Counted from the first letter of the stretch, positions 7,548-15,599 are shown. The stretch: 24,121 nt of DNA from Psychrobacter sp. UBA5136 (GCF_002414005.1 NZ_DHYG01000032.1:1-24121), one strand, 5' to 3'. Notes: a model not told the origin generated them from the letters alone. Numbers and translations are program-made.

Positions 7548-8105
7548 TCAAATACTTTCATTGACGTTATCAATCACAATATTGGCGTGAGGATTGGCTA
7601 AAATATCCGTATTGACGTCGTCACATTCGACGCGATAAATGGTATTGGCACCGCGATAAATATAAGACAAATACTCGCTATCTAGTAGCGGATCGATATT
7701 GGCATAAACAGACTTCACATGCGCCAGCACCAGCACTCTGTCTGGACGACCAATCACCGCATCGACATTATCAGGGTCGATAGAAAAATACGTTGGTATA
7801 TCGCTGTTTTTAAGCACTTCTAACGGTTCAGCATCATCCCAAACGCGCTTGGCGCTTGCAGGCTCTTTCATTTGCATCACCCACGCATCGCCCTGTTGGC
7901 TGACTTTAATTTGCGCAGGCTCATCATGACTGACGGTGTAGCAGCCCTCAAATACTGACAAGTCTGCCTTCGCCTCGGCCGTTTTTGAGACGGCTTGCGT
8001 ATTGCTATCATTACACGCACTTAAAAACAGCGCGCTACTGGCGACTACAGCGAGCATTACGGGCGTTAATTTTTTATTCAAAACATTCGAGCTTACGGAC
8101 ATCAT
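7548..8105 (-). CDS. Predicted lipoprotein, unknown function
   Basis: The reading frame is open to 8285, but the start is placed at the ATG at 8103-8105. AGGAT lies 7-8 nt before it, and this start gives a normal signal peptide: two Met, a short polar and Lys-Lys stretch, a hydrophobic core, and the lipobox LSAC with Cys31. The product is 185 residues, and the 60 residues encoded upstream look non-coding. After the lipidated Cys there is a short Asn/Ser/Ala-rich tether, then a globular domain starting near FEGCYTVSHDEPAQIKV, with Cys residues at about 55 and 160 that could form a disulfide. The family is not recognised. Probably an envelope lipoprotein. It is divergent from the rnhA-dnaQ fusion gene. 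Confidence 0.7.
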   Translation of the reverse strand: MMSVSSNVLNKKLTPVMLAVVASSALFLSACNDSNTQAVSKTAEAKADLSVFEGCYTVSHDEPAQIKVSQQGDAWVMQMKEPASAKRVWDDAEPLEVLKNSDIPTYFSIDPDNVDAVIGRPDRVLVLAHVKSVYANIDPLLDSEYLSYIYRGANTIYRVECDDVNTDILANPHANIVIDNVNESI

Positions 8106-8395
8106 AGATTTATCCTGCATTGGTACATAAAAAGCTGATATTGCGCCTAATATTGCGCTAAGCCGTGCCCGCACAATCAACGCTATTTTAACAGAAAACG
8201 GCACCGTTACCGCTATGATATGTACTTTTGCCCTTTTGTGCCTAAATTGCCTAGCAGCAACTGTTAGATAAGCGACCATAAACAAGTAAGATTTGCTATA
8301 CTCAACCCTAAAACAAGCGCTGCTAGCCTGCGTAAAAATAACGCTAGAATACCTCTTCGCTCCATGTTTATTATCTATCAGGTCATTACATCTTT
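8106..8395. other. Divergent intergenic region with tandem 12-bp repeat
   Basis: This is the 290-bp gap between the lipoprotein and rnhA-dnaQ genes. It holds two adjacent 12-bp units, CTGATATTGCGC (8135-8146) and CTAATATTGCGC (8147-8158), which differ at one position and sit about 30 bp upstream of the lipoprotein start. A TATACT at about 8298 could be a -10 for the fusion gene but has no good -35. No gene was seen here. Confidence 0.35.
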
Positions 8396-10039
8396 ATGTC
8401 AGAAAATCCTACTTTAGCGCGGTCATTTAATATCAATAACGCGAACAATCCGCTCGCCGCCAAGGCAAACACGACGGTTGCTTATACCGATGGCGCCTGT
8501 AAAGGCAATCCGGGCGCTGGTGGCTGGGGCGCGCACTTGATATTTAGCGACGGGCGCACGCAGGATTTATACGGCGGTGAAAAAGTAACTACCAATAACC
8601 GCATGGAGCTGATGGGCGCGATACAAGCATTAATCCATAGTCCGCGCGAGCAAACCCTCGAGATTTGGACAGACTCAAGCTATGTGAAAAAAGGCATCAC
8701 CGAGTGGATTGAAGGCTGGAAAAAACGCGGCTGGAAAACGGCCAGTAAAAAACCGGTCGCCAATCAAGACTTATGGCAACAATTGGACGCGCTTCGTCAG
8801 GAGCGCGACGTTGCTTGGCACTGGGTAAAAGGTCATGCAGGGCACGCGGGCAATGAAAAAGCCGACGAGCTGGCAAATTTGGGCGTAACGTCTAGCAGTG
8901 ACAATTTAACCATGGCTAACCTACAAGATACTGCTAAAAAAAAAGATCAATTAACGGCTGATAAAAAACAGGGGCCGAGCGACGATTGGCTAAAGTTTGA
9001 TCCGTTAGGCTTTGATATGATCGATGATGAGCTTGATGAAACGCTATTAGACAGTCAAAATGATCATGATACGATGACAAATACAGAGATTGTCGTTAAA
9101 GATATCTGCGTTGAAAAAAATCACAGTCCGTATAATGCCAGCAAACCCATGAGAAATACCGATATGTCAGATATAGTTTCGAATATGGATACTGAAGTAG
9201 CAGCCGCCTTCTTAGAAAAACAGACAGAAACCAACACAGAGAATAATATAGAGAATAGCATAGAAACTGACGCGCCAACATTTGATGGTGACACCAGCCG
9301 TGCCAATCCGCATTTTATACCGCTGCTACCCAAACCTATCCATCGTCATGAATCTGACCGCCAGCTTATCATGGATACGGAGACCACCGGTCTTGATCCC
9401 ATGAAGGGCGACCGAATTATCGAGGTGGGTATTGTAGAGTTGGTCGGGCGTAAATTTACCGGCGAAAAGCTCCACGTCTATATCAACCCGCAGCGCGGTA
9501 TGGATGAAGAGGTTATTCGCATTCACGGTATCTCTGAAGCGTTTTTGTCCGATAAGCCAACCTTTGATCAAGTGGCTCAGGCGCTGTATGACTTTATGGA
9601 CGGTGCCGAAATCATCGCTCATAACGCCACCTTTGATATGAACTTCTTAAATATGGAGTTTGCTAAAGTTGGCCTAAATGACTTTGCCGAACGGGTACGT
9701 GTGACCGACTCGCTGGCCATGGCAAAACAGCAATATCCTGGGCAAAAAAACACCCTTGATGCCCTCGTTCGCCGCTTAGATGTTGGTAAACAAGACCGTA
9801 CCTTCCACGGCGCCTTACTGGACTCGGAGATTTTAGCAGAAGTTTATTTGGCGATGACCGGCGGTCAAGTCACGCTGGCCATTGAGGAAGACACCCAAGC
9901 CGATGGCGGCCATACTGCCCATGCAAACTTTGCCGATTTGGCCGCTTTACTGCTTGAATCAAGCAGTAATGAGCGCGCCCATCAAAGCTGGTATGCAGCG
10001 CTTGCCGAGGATTATCCTGAACTTAAGGCCAAAATGTAA
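8396..10039 (+). CDS. rnhA-dnaQ: Fused ribonuclease HI and DNA polymerase III epsilon (proofreading) protein
   Basis: Bifunctional protein of 547 residues. RNase HI occupies about 27-164 with catalytic Asp32, Glu71, Asp93, Asp157 and His150, and degrades RNA in RNA-DNA hybrids. A polar, acidic, apparently disordered linker spans about 165-320. The DnaQ 3'-5' exonuclease spans about 322-490 with the DEDDh residues Asp327, Glu329, Asp414, His471 and Asp476. QVTLAI at 491-496 aligns with the QTSMAF clamp-binding segment of E. coli DnaQ. The tail (about 500-547) would be where DnaE binds. In E. coli the two genes are separate and divergent. The ATG at 8396 has only a weak ribosome site. Nine A residues at 8936-8944 encode Lys181-183 and form a slippery sequence; both other frames stop within 6 codons. 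Confidence 0.93.
   Translation: MSENPTLARSFNINNANNPLAAKANTTVAYTDGACKGNPGAGGWGAHLIFSDGRTQDLYGGEKVTTNNRMELMGAIQALIHSPREQTLEIWTDSSYVKKGITEWIEGWKKRGWKTASKKPVANQDLWQQLDALRQERDVAWHWVKGHAGHAGNEKADELANLGVTSSSDNLTMANLQDTAKKKDQLTADKKQGPSDDWLKFDPLGFDMIDDELDETLLDSQNDHDTMTNTEIVVKDICVEKNHSPYNASKPMRNTDMSDIVSNMDTEVAAAFLEKQTETNTENNIENSIETDAPTFDGDTSRANPHFIPLLPKPIHRHESDRQLIMDTETTGLDPMKGDRIIEVGIVELVGRKFTGEKLHVYINPQRGMDEEVIRIHGISEAFLSDKPTFDQVAQALYDFMDGAEIIAHNATFDMNFLNMEFAKVGLNDFAERVRVTDSLAMAKQQYPGQKNTLDALVRRLDVGKQDRTFHGALLDSEILAEVYLAMTGGQVTLAIEEDTQADGGHTAHANFADLAALLLESSSNERAHQSWYAALAEDYPELKAKM
8936..8944 (+). promoter_or_regulatory. A9 slippery run, possible frameshift or transcription-slippage site
   Basis: Nine A form three in-frame AAA codons (181-183), matching the slippery pattern A_AAA_AAA, right after the RNase HI domain. 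A minus-one shift reads five codons then TGA (8959-8961), giving 188 residues. A plus-one shift reads two codons (Ile, Asn) then TAA (8952-8954), giving 185 residues. Either product would be RNase HI alone. No strong internal Shine-Dalgarno-like stimulator is evident. Confidence 0.35.
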
Positions 10040-10211
10040 CTAGCGAAGCAGCAGTCATTAAAACAGTTTTTTATATTGACATAACATCTTATACTGGCAG
10101 TTAAGTAAGTTAGTCTTGATTATTATGCCGATAAGCGTTAAAACCTTATTTATACACATCGTTAAACTCCAAACCCTTGCTATTTTCATCAGTACGTCAT
10201 GGAAAACCACT

Positions 10212-11894
10212 ATGAACCCTTCTACACAAATGAAATTGACCGCCCCAACCTTGAGTGTGACTGATTTTAACCTGCCATCACTGCATTTATTGCACGATGA
10301 AATTAATGTCATATTAAAAGACGCCGAAATTCATTTGGGCGAATTTAATGATGATAATAGCCAAGCGCCTTTATTGTTAGATTCTATTATTGTGTTAAAA
10401 CAGCTGTCTTGTATTTTTGAGCTGATTGCGTTGGTGGGTGCCGAAGCGCTAAATACAGCGATTGTGCATGGTTTACAAAAACTTTATGACAGTGGCGATA
10501 ATAACGATAGCGCCTTGATTATGGATTTGTCAGAAGCCATTATGACGCTTGATCGTTATATCGAATTTGTCCTGCTGACTGAATCGGTAGAGCCAACTTT
10601 ACTCTTACCTATTATTAATAAGCTCAATGCGCACGGGCAAGAAGCGCCTATCGCAGCCGATTATTTTGCCGCCTTTGGTCATAGTAGCGTCATTATTGCC
10701 AACCCTGAAAATAACTTTCAACCGCTTAGCGAACTCAATCTTGACAGCGAATTGTTAACTTATGCCTATCGTAGTGGGCTTAGCGTTGCTTTGTTAAATC
10801 AAGACGGCAAGGTCAGTCAAGATGAGCAGCAAAAACTTGATGCGATGTCGGCAGCCTGTGCCTTGATAGCAGCAAATACCAGCAGCCTGTTTTGGCAGGC
10901 AGCCACCGCCGCCGTTACTGATATCGCCAGCATCTTACCGTTAAATTTAAGCCAAAAACACACGCTTATTTACTTAGAGCAGCAGTTCCAAAGCTATCTG
11001 CCAGTGATGGACACACGTTTTGCCCACCTGGTCAGTTTTGCTTGCCAGCGTGACACCAAAGAGGCGCAAACGCTGCGTGAGCTCTATGCCGCCAATCAGT
11101 TAGAAGACTCGCAACGCCAGCAAATGGAGCGCTTCTTATTTGGGCCTAACCGTGCTTTAACCGATACCTTAAATACCATTATTCAGGCGCAAATCAATAC
11201 CATCAAAGAAAATGTCGATAGCTACGCACGCGGTGATTCTATCAATCCTGTCGATATGCAAACCTCGCAAATCACCGAGCAGCTTAATGAGCTGCGTTCA
11301 GCTTTTCAGCTATTAGGTTTGACAAATGCTGCCAACAGTCTGAATGCCGCAGCAGATGCCGTGAAGAAATGGCGCGCGCCTACCCCAGAAGATTTTGATC
11401 ACTTATTATTGGCGTTGATGCACGCTGAAAACGCCACTATTGCGATGGCAGAGATGCACACCCCAGGGGCCATCTATTTACCTTTGAATAATCCGCATAT
11501 CTCATTGCATCAGCTAAATACTGCCTATGATACCTTAATACAAGAAAGCCGTACCGCCATTGCCAGTGCCGAGCAAGCCATCACGGATTATCTGGCTGAG
11601 CCTGAGCGCGATATATTGAACATTCAAAATATCCCTGAAATGCTGCGCCAAGTAGCGGGCGCGGTGCGCTTTTTACAATTGCCAACGCCTGCGAGTATGC
11701 TTAGCCAATTGGCGAGTTATTTGCAGCAGCGTATTAACAGCGGCGCACGCCTAGATGACGGCACTTTGGCGTATATCGCTGATGTCATTATGGCAGTTGA
11801 CCATCATTTAGATGGCTTTGAAAACAATCGTCCCGTCAGTAAACAAGCGCTGGATGTCGGGCAACAAAGCTTAAGCCAACTGCTTGCTGCGTAA
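10212..11894 (+). CDS. fimL: FimL-like type IV pilus regulator
   Basis: All-helical protein of 560 residues that resembles Pseudomonas aeruginosa FimL, a relative of the N-terminal part of the ChpA kinase. FimL supports twitching motility and cAMP signalling through the Pil-Chp system. The N-terminal Hpt-like region is recognisable by LLHDEINVILKDAE near the start, LIALVGAEALN, the LDRYIEFV helix and the following LLLPIINKLN segment. No phosphotransfer His context (HxxKG) is visible, as in FimL. The frame is open from 10116, but the ATG at 10212 is chosen. It has GGA 8 nt upstream, and the extra 32 residues do not look conserved. nudC follows, as I recall for fimL-nudC in P. aeruginosa. The identification is by remembered sequence and layout, not by alignment. 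Confidence 0.7.
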   Translation: MNPSTQMKLTAPTLSVTDFNLPSLHLLHDEINVILKDAEIHLGEFNDDNSQAPLLLDSIIVLKQLSCIFELIALVGAEALNTAIVHGLQKLYDSGDNNDSALIMDLSEAIMTLDRYIEFVLLTESVEPTLLLPIINKLNAHGQEAPIAADYFAAFGHSSVIIANPENNFQPLSELNLDSELLTYAYRSGLSVALLNQDGKVSQDEQQKLDAMSAACALIAANTSSLFWQAATAAVTDIASILPLNLSQKHTLIYLEQQFQSYLPVMDTRFAHLVSFACQRDTKEAQTLRELYAANQLEDSQRQQMERFLFGPNRALTDTLNTIIQAQINTIKENVDSYARGDSINPVDMQTSQITEQLNELRSAFQLLGLTNAANSLNAAADAVKKWRAPTPEDFDHLLLALMHAENATIAMAEMHTPGAIYLPLNNPHISLHQLNTAYDTLIQESRTAIASAEQAITDYLAEPERDILNIQNIPEMLRQVAGAVRFLQLPTPASMLSQLASYLQQRINSGARLDDGTLAYIADVIMAVDHHLDGFENNRPVSKQALDVGQQSLSQLLAA

Positions 11895-11954
11895 TGGTTA
11901 GTGTCTTTGATAAGTAACGTGCTTCTTTAGCCATCATTTAACGGCTTATTTTAA

Positions 11955-11983
11955 ACAGACTCGTATAGCGGATATGAGTCTGT
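11955..11983. repeat. Inverted repeat upstream of nudC
   Basis: ACAGACTC (11955-11962) and GAGTCTGT (11976-11983) are perfect 8-bp arms around a 13-bp centre. It ends 25 bp before the nudC ATG and has no T run, so it is not a standard terminator. It could be an operator or a leader hairpin. Confidence 0.35.
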
Positions 11984-12008
11984 CTTCGACTGTTTGGAAA
12001 CTTGCTTT

Positions 12009-13043
12009 ATGACCCATGCCTTTATCCTCAATGACGAAACGGTTTTATGTCGTCAAACGCCTAACGGTTGGTGGCCTGTGCAGGTTCAATTACCACAGTC
12101 GGATATCGACATCACAGCGTTAAGTGCTAGTGACGCTCAGCCAGCCTATCAAGTTAGCCGAGTAACGCTACTTGAAAGCTTAGCGCCAAGTCATTGGGTA
12201 GTTAACGATGATAGCTGCCAAGATAAGCATAGCAATCCAGACAAAGGTAGTTTGATTGATTTTGCTACTAAAAACGCCCATGCAGTTACTACTAATGCTT
12301 TTACCGCACAAGCTGCTATTGCTATTACCTATGATTATGCAATAACCCATAATGTTGCGTTGCCTAAGATTTTAGAAAATAGTGAAGTAGAAAGTAGTCT
12401 AGAAACTGACGCGTGCGCCTTTATTGCCTATCGTCTGCTTATCACTCAGTTGCCAGTGGCCCTATCTGGCCAACTTAGCCAAGCCATACAGCTGCTACGC
12501 TGGCAAACAGACACGCAGTTTTGTAGCCGCTGTGCTACCCCAGTCGTTGCTGCTACCCGCGGTGAACGCGCGATGGTTTGCCCTGTTTGCCGCTTACGCC
12601 AATATCCACGTGTGCAGCCATGTATCATTACCGCTATTACGCGCCCGAATCCGCAAACGGGCGTCATGCAAATTTTATTGGCGCACCATCACCGTTACGG
12701 ACAACAAAAAACATCGGCGCAGACGTTACAATATGGTTTGATTGCTGGCTTTGTAGAGGTTGGTGAAAGCTTAGAGCATGCCGTGGTACGCGAAGTGGCA
12801 GAAGAGGTCAATATCCGCCTTACCGATATTCGCTATGTCAGCAGTCAGCCTTGGCCGTTTCCGTCCAACTTGATGCTTGGTTTTCGCGCGGCGTATGCGG
12901 GCGGGGATATCGTGATACAAGAAGACGAGCTGTCACACGCCGATTTTTTTGATCTGACAAATTTGCCAAAAATACCGTTTAAAGGCAGTATTGCTTATGA
13001 GCTGATTGCGCAAATTGCCCATGAACAAGGCATCACGCTTTAG
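12009..13043 (+). CDS. nudC: NAD+ diphosphatase / NADH pyrophosphatase (NudC)
   Basis: Nudix hydrolase that splits NAD(H) to NMN(H) and AMP and in E. coli also removes NAD caps from RNA. Of 344 residues, a zinc ribbon holds Cys172, Cys175, Cys191 and Cys194. The Nudix box lies at about 247-269 (GFVEVGE, then REVAEEV), followed by the NudC signature SQPWPFP at 279-285. E. coli NudC has 257 residues. The excess here is an enlarged N-terminal domain with a variable stretch at about 65-130. The frame can start at a TTG at 11994, but the ATG at 12009 is preferred, with GGAA 9 nt upstream. It follows the fimL-like gene at 114 bp. Confidence 0.92.
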   Translation: MTHAFILNDETVLCRQTPNGWWPVQVQLPQSDIDITALSASDAQPAYQVSRVTLLESLAPSHWVVNDDSCQDKHSNPDKGSLIDFATKNAHAVTTNAFTAQAAIAITYDYAITHNVALPKILENSEVESSLETDACAFIAYRLLITQLPVALSGQLSQAIQLLRWQTDTQFCSRCATPVVAATRGERAMVCPVCRLRQYPRVQPCIITAITRPNPQTGVMQILLAHHHRYGQQKTSAQTLQYGLIAGFVEVGESLEHAVVREVAEEVNIRLTDIRYVSSQPWPFPSNLMLGFRAAYAGGDIVIQEDELSHADFFDLTNLPKIPFKGSIAYELIAQIAHEQGITL

Positions 13044-13166
13044 TTGATGTTTATTTATAAGGGCAAAACGTTCTATATAAATGTAGATGTCACTTAAACA
13101 CAGCTATCACTTACCCTATTTATTCTAATATCAGCATTTAGCACTGATATTAAGGTTTTACATTAC

Positions 13167-14054
13167 ATGCAAAGCACCATCAGTAACAACAGCAGTCATA
13201 TCCGTCTTACCAATCTACCTATCTTGTTTGATAGCTTGGACATAGAGCGCTTGCCTGCCGCAACCCAAGAAAAGATTGCGCGCATTGACGCCTGCTTGCC
13301 GCAAACCCAATGCGGGCTTTGTGACCATGCCGATGGCTGCCTGCCTTATGCTACCGCTATCGTATTAAGTGGTGAGCCATACAATAAGTGCGTGCCTGGC
13401 GGTCAGCCTGTAACGGATGCTATTGCTCATATCCTCGATATCGACAGCAGCGAGCCATTACTGACGGCCGCGCCATCGCAATGGCCGATAGATGCAACCT
13501 CTGCGCGACCTACCGAGGTGCGCGCCGTGATTCGAGAAGATGATTGCATTGGCTGCACCAAGTGTATCCCTGCTTGCCCTGTTGACGCCATTGTCGGTAC
13601 GGGCAAGCACATGCATACTATTTTTACAGATTTATGCACGGGCTGTGAGCTATGTATCGCGCCCTGTCCCGTTGATTGCATAGACTTGGTCACTGTTGAG
13701 CGCACAATTTCAGATTCTGAGCGCACGGCTGAACAAGAGGATTTGCGCCAGCGTTATCACACCCATTTAAGACGCGTCAGTCAGCAGCTAGCCGATAGCA
13801 GTAATAGCAAACCCGTGGTTAGCATGGTCGAAGCCAAACTAAACAATGCTGCTAGTCCGTCATTAAACATCAGTGAAGAACAAGCAAAAAATACCATTGC
13901 CGCGGCAAAGCTGCGTAGTAAAATTAAAAAATTAGAAAAACAGCTTAGCGTGCGCCCCAATGCGAGCAAGCAGATGGAGCTTGAGGTACTGCAAGCGGAA
14001 CTTGCGCAATTTTCATCGTTAACTTCTACTTTCATAACCTCTACTTTTGAATAA
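13167..14054 (+). CDS. rnfB: RnfB/RsxB-like ferredoxin, soluble orphan form
   Basis: Fe-S protein of 295 residues similar to RnfB/RsxB. The [4Fe-4S] domain has Cys49, Cys52, Cys58 and Cys75 followed by PGGQPV. Two ferredoxin-type clusters follow: Cys127, 130, 133, 137 (CIGCTKCIPACPVDAI) and Cys157, 160, 163, 167 (CTGCELCIAPCPVDCI). The N-terminal hydrophobic anchor of true RnfB is missing: residues 1-40 are polar. The C-terminus adds a Lys/Glu-rich probable coiled coil (about 236-283). No other rnf gene is present, yet the gene keeps its place directly before nth, as at the end of rsxABCDGE-nth in E. coli. It probably carries electrons in the cytoplasm for an unknown partner. The ATG at 13167 has AAGG 13 nt upstream, which is far. 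Confidence 0.88.
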   Translation: MQSTISNNSSHIRLTNLPILFDSLDIERLPAATQEKIARIDACLPQTQCGLCDHADGCLPYATAIVLSGEPYNKCVPGGQPVTDAIAHILDIDSSEPLLTAAPSQWPIDATSARPTEVRAVIREDDCIGCTKCIPACPVDAIVGTGKHMHTIFTDLCTGCELCIAPCPVDCIDLVTVERTISDSERTAEQEDLRQRYHTHLRRVSQQLADSSNSKPVVSMVEAKLNNAASPSLNISEEQAKNTIAAAKLRSKIKKLEKQLSVRPNASKQMELEVLQAELAQFSSLTSTFITSTFE

Positions 14055-14083
14055 TAAATAGAGAAAATAATAGTAAAAACATT

Positions 14084-14779
14084 ATGAGTAAAACCGTTAA
14101 ACATAAAACTGCCGAGACGCCACCATCGCGGCGCATGCCCAATCGCAGCGTGCGTCCGTTTTTTGAAAAATTGGCAGCGACGATTGATGAGCCAGTGACT
14201 GAGCTCAATTATAATAGTAATTTTGAGCTACTCATCGCGGTCATATTATCGGCGCAGGCGACCGATGTCAGCGTCAATATTGCCACTAGCAAGCTTTATC
14301 CTGTGGCAAATACGCCTGAGGCCATTTTGGCGTTAGGTGAAGAAGGATTGAAAGCGTATATTAAAAACATCGGTTTATATAACGCCAAAGCCAAAAATAT
14401 CATCAAAACTTGCCGTGATTTGATAGAAAAATTTGACAGCACTGTCCCTGATAATCGCAAAGATTTAGAGTCTCTAGCAGGGGTTGGGCGCAAAACCGCG
14501 AATGTGGTATTAAACACTGCCTTTGGCCAACCGACGATGGCGGTCGATACCCATATCTTTCGCGTCGGCAATCGTACGGGGCTTGCCACGGGTAAAAACG
14601 TCTTAATTGTCGAGAAAAAACTGCTCGAACGTATCCCCGATGACTTTATCGTTGATGCCCATCATTATTCGATTTTGCATGGGCGCTATACTTGTCAGGC
14701 TCGCGTCCCGAAATGCGGCGCTTGTCCTGTTTATGAGGAATGTATGTTTAAAGATAAAGCCAAGTTTTTAGAGCTTTAA
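14084..14779 (+). CDS. nth: Endonuclease III
   Basis: Bifunctional DNA glycosylase/AP lyase that removes oxidised pyrimidines in base excision repair. At 231 residues it is slightly longer than E. coli Nth (211) owing to a basic N-terminal extension of about 20 residues. The helix-hairpin-helix LAGVGRKTANVV (131-142) carries the catalytic Lys137. Asp155 is in VDTHIFR. The C-terminal [4Fe-4S] cluster has Cys204, Cys211, Cys214 and Cys220 with the expected C-x6-C-x2-C-x5-C spacing. It starts 29 bp after rnfB on the same strand, so the two are probably cotranscribed. The ribosome site is weak. Confidence 0.96.
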   Translation: MSKTVKHKTAETPPSRRMPNRSVRPFFEKLAATIDEPVTELNYNSNFELLIAVILSAQATDVSVNIATSKLYPVANTPEAILALGEEGLKAYIKNIGLYNAKAKNIIKTCRDLIEKFDSTVPDNRKDLESLAGVGRKTANVVLNTAFGQPTMAVDTHIFRVGNRTGLATGKNVLIVEKKLLERIPDDFIVDAHHYSILHGRYTCQARVPKCGACPVYEECMFKDKAKFLEL

Positions 14780-14858
14780 AGGCTTTGAGAACCTTAAAGA
14801 TTTTCAAACATCTCCTTTCTAAATACTTCGGCTTAATACTTTAATTTAAGGAAGCAGA

Positions 14859-15455
14859 ATGCAGACCCTGACCGCACTCGTATTTGACGACTTCGAAACT
14901 TTAGACTTATTTGGGCCTATTGAGCTATTTGGTAGCTTACCTAACGCGTTTCGCATTCAGTTTGCGTCAATGAAAGGTGGTGTCATTCATAACCATCATG
15001 GTGTTGCCTTACAAACTGTCGCAGTAGCAGAATTAGCCCATCAAACGAATATATTATTGGTCGTCGGCGGTAAAGGTACACGTCCACTTATCAATGATAG
15101 TAAGTTTTTGCAGAACCTGACTACGCTCGCTGATAACGCCGACTGGGTGCTTAGCGTCTGTACGGGTAGTGCTTTATTGGCGAAGGCAGGCATTTTAGGC
15201 CATAAACGAGCCACGTCAAACAAGCGTGCTTGGCAATGGGTAACCGAACAATCAGATCAGGTTGATTGGATAAAGCAGGCGCGCTGGGTCGTAGATGGCA
15301 AGTTTTATACTTCTTCAGGTGTCACGGCTGGCATGGATATGGCGCTTGGTTTTATTGCTGATAGACAAGGTCGCGATAGCGCAAAAGAAGTCGCTGACTA
15401 TACAGAATACCGCTGGCAAGAAGACAGCCGCCTCGATGATTTCTACAATTGTTAG
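14859..15455 (+). CDS. DJ-1/PfpI family protein (isonitrile hydratase-like)
   Basis: Stand-alone DJ-1/PfpI domain of 198 residues. The nucleophile-elbow Cys101 is in VCTGSALLAKAG, and the N-terminal FETLDLFGPIE carries the acidic residues Asp16 and Glu22 expected near that cysteine. This arrangement resembles bacterial isonitrile (isocyanide) hydratases, which convert isonitriles to N-substituted formamides, but the substrate is not proven. The segment SSGVTAGMDMALGFI (152-166) is also typical of this branch. AAGGA lies 6 nt before the ATG. It sits between nth and metK without an obvious functional link. It differs from the regulator at 3828 in lacking an HTH domain. Confidence 0.85.
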   Translation: MQTLTALVFDDFETLDLFGPIELFGSLPNAFRIQFASMKGGVIHNHHGVALQTVAVAELAHQTNILLVVGGKGTRPLINDSKFLQNLTTLADNADWVLSVCTGSALLAKAGILGHKRATSNKRAWQWVTEQSDQVDWIKQARWVVDGKFYTSSGVTAGMDMALGFIADRQGRDSAKEVADYTEYRWQEDSRLDDFYNC

Positions 15456-15476
15456 CCGTCATGGCTGACACTAGAG

Positions 15477-15527
15477 TTTTACCTCGATTCACGGTAAAAT
15501 ATCATAATTTTTTGATTCACTTTTACC
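15477..15527 (+). promoter_or_regulatory. Competing inverted repeats in the metK leader region
   Basis: TTTTACC (15477-15483), GGTAAAA (15493-15499) and a second TTTTACC (15521-15527) lie in the 144-bp gap before metK. The central arm can pair with either outer one. The word GATTCAC also occurs twice (15486-15492 and 15514-15520). The layout could give two exclusive RNA folds or paired protein sites. It does not resemble a SAM riboswitch that I know. The arms are short and AT-rich. Confidence 0.25.
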
Positions 15528-15599
15528 TTCTATTTTCCGTTAACATTTAATAATGACTGATTTTATATATTACAGTCCCTGCAATTAAGCGATCCCATT

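Noticed and set aside
8106..8285. 60-residue N-terminal extension of the lipoprotein reading frame
   Set aside because: The internal ATG at 8103-8105 has a good ribosome site and gives a proper lipoprotein signal. The upstream part would bury the signal peptide and looks non-coding.
10116..10211. Upstream start of the fimL-like frame
   Set aside because: No ribosome site at 10116. The extra 32 residues are unlike FimL, and the ATG at 10212 is better placed.
11994..12008. TTG start for nudC
   Set aside because: The ATG at 12009 is five codons later, with an acceptable ribosome site.
15452..15472. Terminator after the DJ-1/PfpI gene
   Set aside because: A small GTTAGCC/GGCTGAC hairpin exists but contains a G-T pair and is not followed directly by a T run.
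15456..15599. SAM riboswitch before metK
   Set aside because: No SAM-I, SAM-II or SAM/SAH-type conserved core was recognised, and there are no MetJ-type AGACGTCT boxes.
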